From: Ustulina deusta
Taxonomy: Eukaryota > Ascomycota > Sordariomycetes > Xylariales > Xylariaceae
DNA length: 64,000 nucleotides
Reading direction: 5' to 3'
NCBI GenBank assembly: GCA_023159155.1
Contig: JAJNNX010000039.1
Span: forward strand, 372,001 to 436,000
Below, one piece after another: positions 61,086 through 64,000 of this stretch. The position numbers and the translations under genes were made by a program. The notes under the pieces are model-generated. The model made no database searches. It was not told the DNA's origin and worked only from the letters and a program-made list of their open reading frames with translations. Each line of letters starts with the position of its first letter. Within the stretch, counting starts at the first letter, position 1.

Positions 61086-62932
61086 ATGTTGTCTTTCTTT
61101 GAACTCTTCTCTTCGTCATCGTTGTATTTCCTTGTCACCTGCGCTCTTACATACTGTGTTGTTGATACCCTTAGAGCTCATGCTGTCATACGGAAACAAG
61201 CCAATATCCCTGTAGCGGGAGGTCTATCCATCCCCACGCCACGCTTCTTCACGAACCTCCTGTTTGCTTGGAGAGCTGCAGATATCCTCGAAAGAGGGTA
61301 CCGCAAGGTGATTACAAAATTCATAAATGGAAAGGAGTATAAACACTAATATGTTCATCTCCCAAGCAAGTTCACGAATCGTCCGTTTCAGCTAGTGCGT
61401 GAAGATGGTGGCGTACTGGTTCTGCCATCATCTATGCTCGAAGAACTGGCGGCGCTCCCTGACCGAGTTGCGACAGCACATGGTGCCCTCGAACATGACC
61501 TTCTCGGTCGGTACACTGGCTTAGACATCGTCCTGAAGACTCGGCTTCACCATACGATAGTGCAACGAAGGCTCACAACTCGACTTAAGGATGTCATACC
61601 CAACATGGAGAAGGCATTGACTACTGCCTTTAATGATTGGTTTCCTAAACCGAAGAACGATAACTGGACCAACTTTCAACCATACCAGGACATTAGCAAG
61701 ATTATGGCACGGTTTACAGCTGAAGTATTAGTTAGCCCTGAGTTCAGCGATAACCCTGTGTGGCTTGAAATTGCGGTGCAGTATACTGAGAATCGTAAGT
61801 CAAGCTCTCTAAACGCGGCAATCAATAGTGACGCACAATACTGATAGAGTAACTTAAGTCTTTCGAACTATTGTTATCCTTCGCTTGTTTCCATCTTGGT
61901 TACATCCAATTATCTGTTGGTTCGTTCCCTCGTGGTGGAGGGTCCAAAGCTACATTAAGAGTAGCAAGCAGCTCCTCGGCCCGAGAGTTAAGGAGCTTCT
62001 TGAAATGAACGATAACGGCACCTGGGCCCCTCAATTAGACGAAAAAGGCGATCTGAATATCATGGCTTGGCTTATTGGCACAGTTAAAGGACCCGAAAGA
62101 AACGCGGATAGGCTGGCTCATGTCCAAGTTGTTACTGCCTTGGCATCAGTTCATACTACCATGCTTAGGATTGTCAACGTACTCTACGACATTCATTCAG
62201 CTGGTCCCGGCCTTGTGGACGAGCTCAGAGCCGAGATAGAAGACGTCGCAACGGCGCAGAAGAATTGGACCGAGTGAGTCAATCGAAGCTTCTTACATAT
62301 CAATCCCTGGCCCTTCTAGCTTGCGCCAGGGATTGTATATGCTGCTAGGAAACTAACAAACCGTCATCAGCTCTGCCTACGATCACCTTCACAAACTCGA
62401 CAGCGTTCTTCGCGAATCCCAAAGGCTTTCTCCCCCAACCACTCTAGGTCTCAAACGTCTCTTCCGGGAGCCCTGGACATTCAAAAATGGTCTTCATGTA
62501 GAGCCTGGCACCTACGTATGCCTGCCTGTATACGCCATTGAGAATGACCCCGAGCGAGTCCCAGATCCAGCTAGATTTGACGGCCTGCGGCATTATCGCC
62601 AAGCTATGAATGCAAAGGGAGACAACAATGGTAATAACAAGGCCAGTAGTGGCGACGACTTCCGTTTCTCAACTCCATCGCCAACATCGCTGAGTTTCGG
62701 CTATGGGAAGGCCGCCTGCCCTGGACGATTCTTTGCTAGTGTCGCTATCAAAATGGTCTTTGTGAAGCTACTGTCCGAGTATGAATTTCGATTCGTCCCG
62801 GAAGACGTGGGTGATGGGGCACAGCGGGTTGCGCAACGCCCAAGGAACTACATGGTTCACGAGTTTCTCTTCCCGTGGCCTTGGGATTGGTTACAGATGA
62901 GGCGAAGAAATGGGGGTATTTGTCCTTTCTAA
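61086..62932 (+). CDS. Cytochrome P450, fungal diterpenoid-oxidase type
   Basis: Exons 61086-61307, 61371-61794, 61859-62273 and 62371-62932 give 540 aa. A membrane anchor (LYFLVTCALTYCVVDTL) is followed by NRPFQLVREDGGVLVLPSSM, HGALEHDLLGRYTGLD and RLHHTIVQRRLT, and then TENLFRTIVILRLFPSWLHP formed over the exon 2/3 junction. The I-helix reads VTALASVHTTMLR, with HTT in place of the usual AGxDTT as in many GA-cluster-type P450s. ExxR is ESQR in LDSVLRESQRLSPPT. The heme site FGYGKAACPGRFF includes the thiolate Cys. The overall pattern resembles the CYP503/P450-1 type enzymes that oxidise kaurane-like diterpenes in Fusarium and others. It is probably ER-bound and oxidises the cyclase product. 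Intron 1's acceptor is chosen to keep K-FTNRPFQ in frame. Confidence 0.92.
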
Positions 62933-64000
62933 GACAAAGTACTAATCAAGGGCACGTCTACATAGTTGTTCATAACTTAATCAAGTGTGTATTCTAAACA
63001 TCGTATCGTATCTAGTATCAACTCTCTAATTGCTTCTCATCGAGTCACTACGTTACTAGCTTTTCATGTAGACTGCCCTCAGCTTAGCGACCTGGGCCTG
63101 TGTGAATGGTGCGGTAGCGGAGTCCTCTCCATTATCCAGTCTACATAGGATTGCACCATGAAAAGCGCGCAGTCTTCTAATGCTTGGGCCACTGAATACT
63201 ATGTAGGGTCTATAGGCTAGGTACTTGGTTAGCGCGCTATTGTTCGAATCAATTGCCGAAAGTACCGTAATATTGTCAAGAGGTGTCAGCACTGTAGTTC
63301 TGCATTTCATTACCAACAATACCCTCCGACAGGGGTAGTAGGGCCGTTAGGCAAAGGGGGCCAACAAAAATCTGTTGCTGCTTTATAAAAAACCTCGCAT
63401 AGATCGACGATAACAAGGCGCGTCATGCATGGTTAAGCTCACCGCATGGGGCACAGCGCACTGCTGAAAGTGCCTCGCATTAGTATGCTGCCAAGGTGGT
63501 AGAGGACCCTGGTATTCTGCCTTGTCATCGTGCCAATCTACCCACTTGTAGGTGCTATGATCTGTAGGTATTTTGGCATCGCCACCAACGCCTCGGCAGA
63601 CCTCGGCGAGACACAGGTGATATTCCATGGTGCAAGGAATCTTTCATATAACAGTGTAGGCTCTGCCTAGCTCTTTACTACCTGATGCCAACGGCGTATC
63701 TCAAATTTCATGCGCTCAGGCAGCACTCAGGTGTAGTATCGTGTGACGCGCAACCTCTAGTCCTCACACAGCATGTAAGAGTCAACGATTCTCGCGCATT
63801 AATGCTCGATCCGTCTAACAATACTACTCTATATTCTTAAAAAGCCGCCTGGTGTTTCACGACATGCGCAATGATCGGCTCACCCCCAACGCGTCGGCTT
63901 ATCACGCCCGTCCCGTTCCTCCTCGCTAGCTGACGAGATGGAAGAACGGATATCCGCCATTTCTTGGCGTAGTTGGGCTATCTGCCTTGGATGAAATACA
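62933..64000. other. Right flank of the cluster, no firm gene
   Basis: Holds the P450 terminator and one weak minus-strand gene candidate (63056-63628, listed separately). The last 350 bases show nothing. Further cluster genes, such as a GGPP synthase or a class II cyclase, would have to lie beyond the window. Confidence 0.4.
63056..63628 (-). CDS. Unrecognised protein, two possible exons
   Basis: A true ATG at 63628 opens a frame whose first 62 codons look coding: CRGVGGDAKIPTDHSTYKWV, then DWHDDKAEYQGPLPPWQHTN and ARHFQQCAVPHA. This ends at a GTGAGC donor (63442). A second minus frame to 63056 (LTPLDNITVLSAIDSNNSAL, then LTKYLAYRPYIVFSG) could be a later exon, but the obvious acceptor does not match the phase. 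I do not recognise the family. The gene may be broken or the link between the two parts wrong. Confidence 0.25.

Noticed and set aside
60638..61102. 154-codon plus-strand frame upstream of the P450
   Set aside because: No motif, overlaps the P450 start in another frame, and lies in the shared promoter region.
1..64000. tRNA, rRNA or CRISPR features
   Set aside because: By eye I found no convincing cloverleaf, rRNA-like segment or regularly spaced repeat array. A tRNA scan was not possible here.

Overview
The window is nuclear DNA of a filamentous ascomycete (Pezizomycotina). Genes carry short GT-AG introns with CTAAC-type branch sites. The families present (BTB, HET, FunK1, NACHT-ankyrin, fungal rhodopsin-like, fungal bifunctional-type diterpene cyclase) are typical of that group. 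Long AT-rich tracts and transition-only decay of repeats point to repeat-induced point mutation (RIP). I did not assign a species.

Layout. 1-6392 is an AT-rich, gene-free block. 6.4-12.7 kb holds a dead HET-domain relic (-) and an intact 5-exon MFS transporter (9640-11736, +). 12.7-20.2 kb holds two BTB-gene pieces on either side of a decayed Tad-like LINE with CCHC, endonuclease, reverse transcriptase and RNase H regions. 21-26 kb holds a small secreted poly-Asn protein (-), a second HET relic (+) and an intact DJ-1/PfpI protein (+). 27.3-29.7 kb is a FunK1 kinase pseudogene with four in-frame TAG codons. 30129-37254 is a complete but heavily mutated LTR retrotransposon with 130-bp LTRs. 37.3-43.3 kb holds a Fot1/pogo-type DDE transposase relic, an intact 7-TM rhodopsin-like protein, an SDR scrap, a gag-like ORF and a CorA-like pseudogene. 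44770-49816 (-) is a large NACHT-ankyrin NLR of about 1624 aa.

51.7-62.9 kb is a diterpenoid biosynthetic cluster: GST-1 (+), diterpene cyclase (-), GST-2 (+), MFS exporter (-), P450 (+). The cyclase is the presumed scaffold enzyme, the P450 an oxidase, the two related GSTs possible conjugating or isomerising tailoring enzymes, and the MFS an exporter. No GGPP synthase is visible, and the cluster may run past the right edge.

The most interesting point is that the cyclase reads as a full-length 977-aa CPS/KS-type protein but lacks the class II DxDD motif. The protein goes straight from the GF-x-LP block into the LLG that normally follows the motif. Its class I site reads DHYVE with a normal NSE-type motif. 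It therefore looks like a class I-only member of a normally bifunctional family. All gene models are mine, built by hand from splice signals and family conservation; no search was run.
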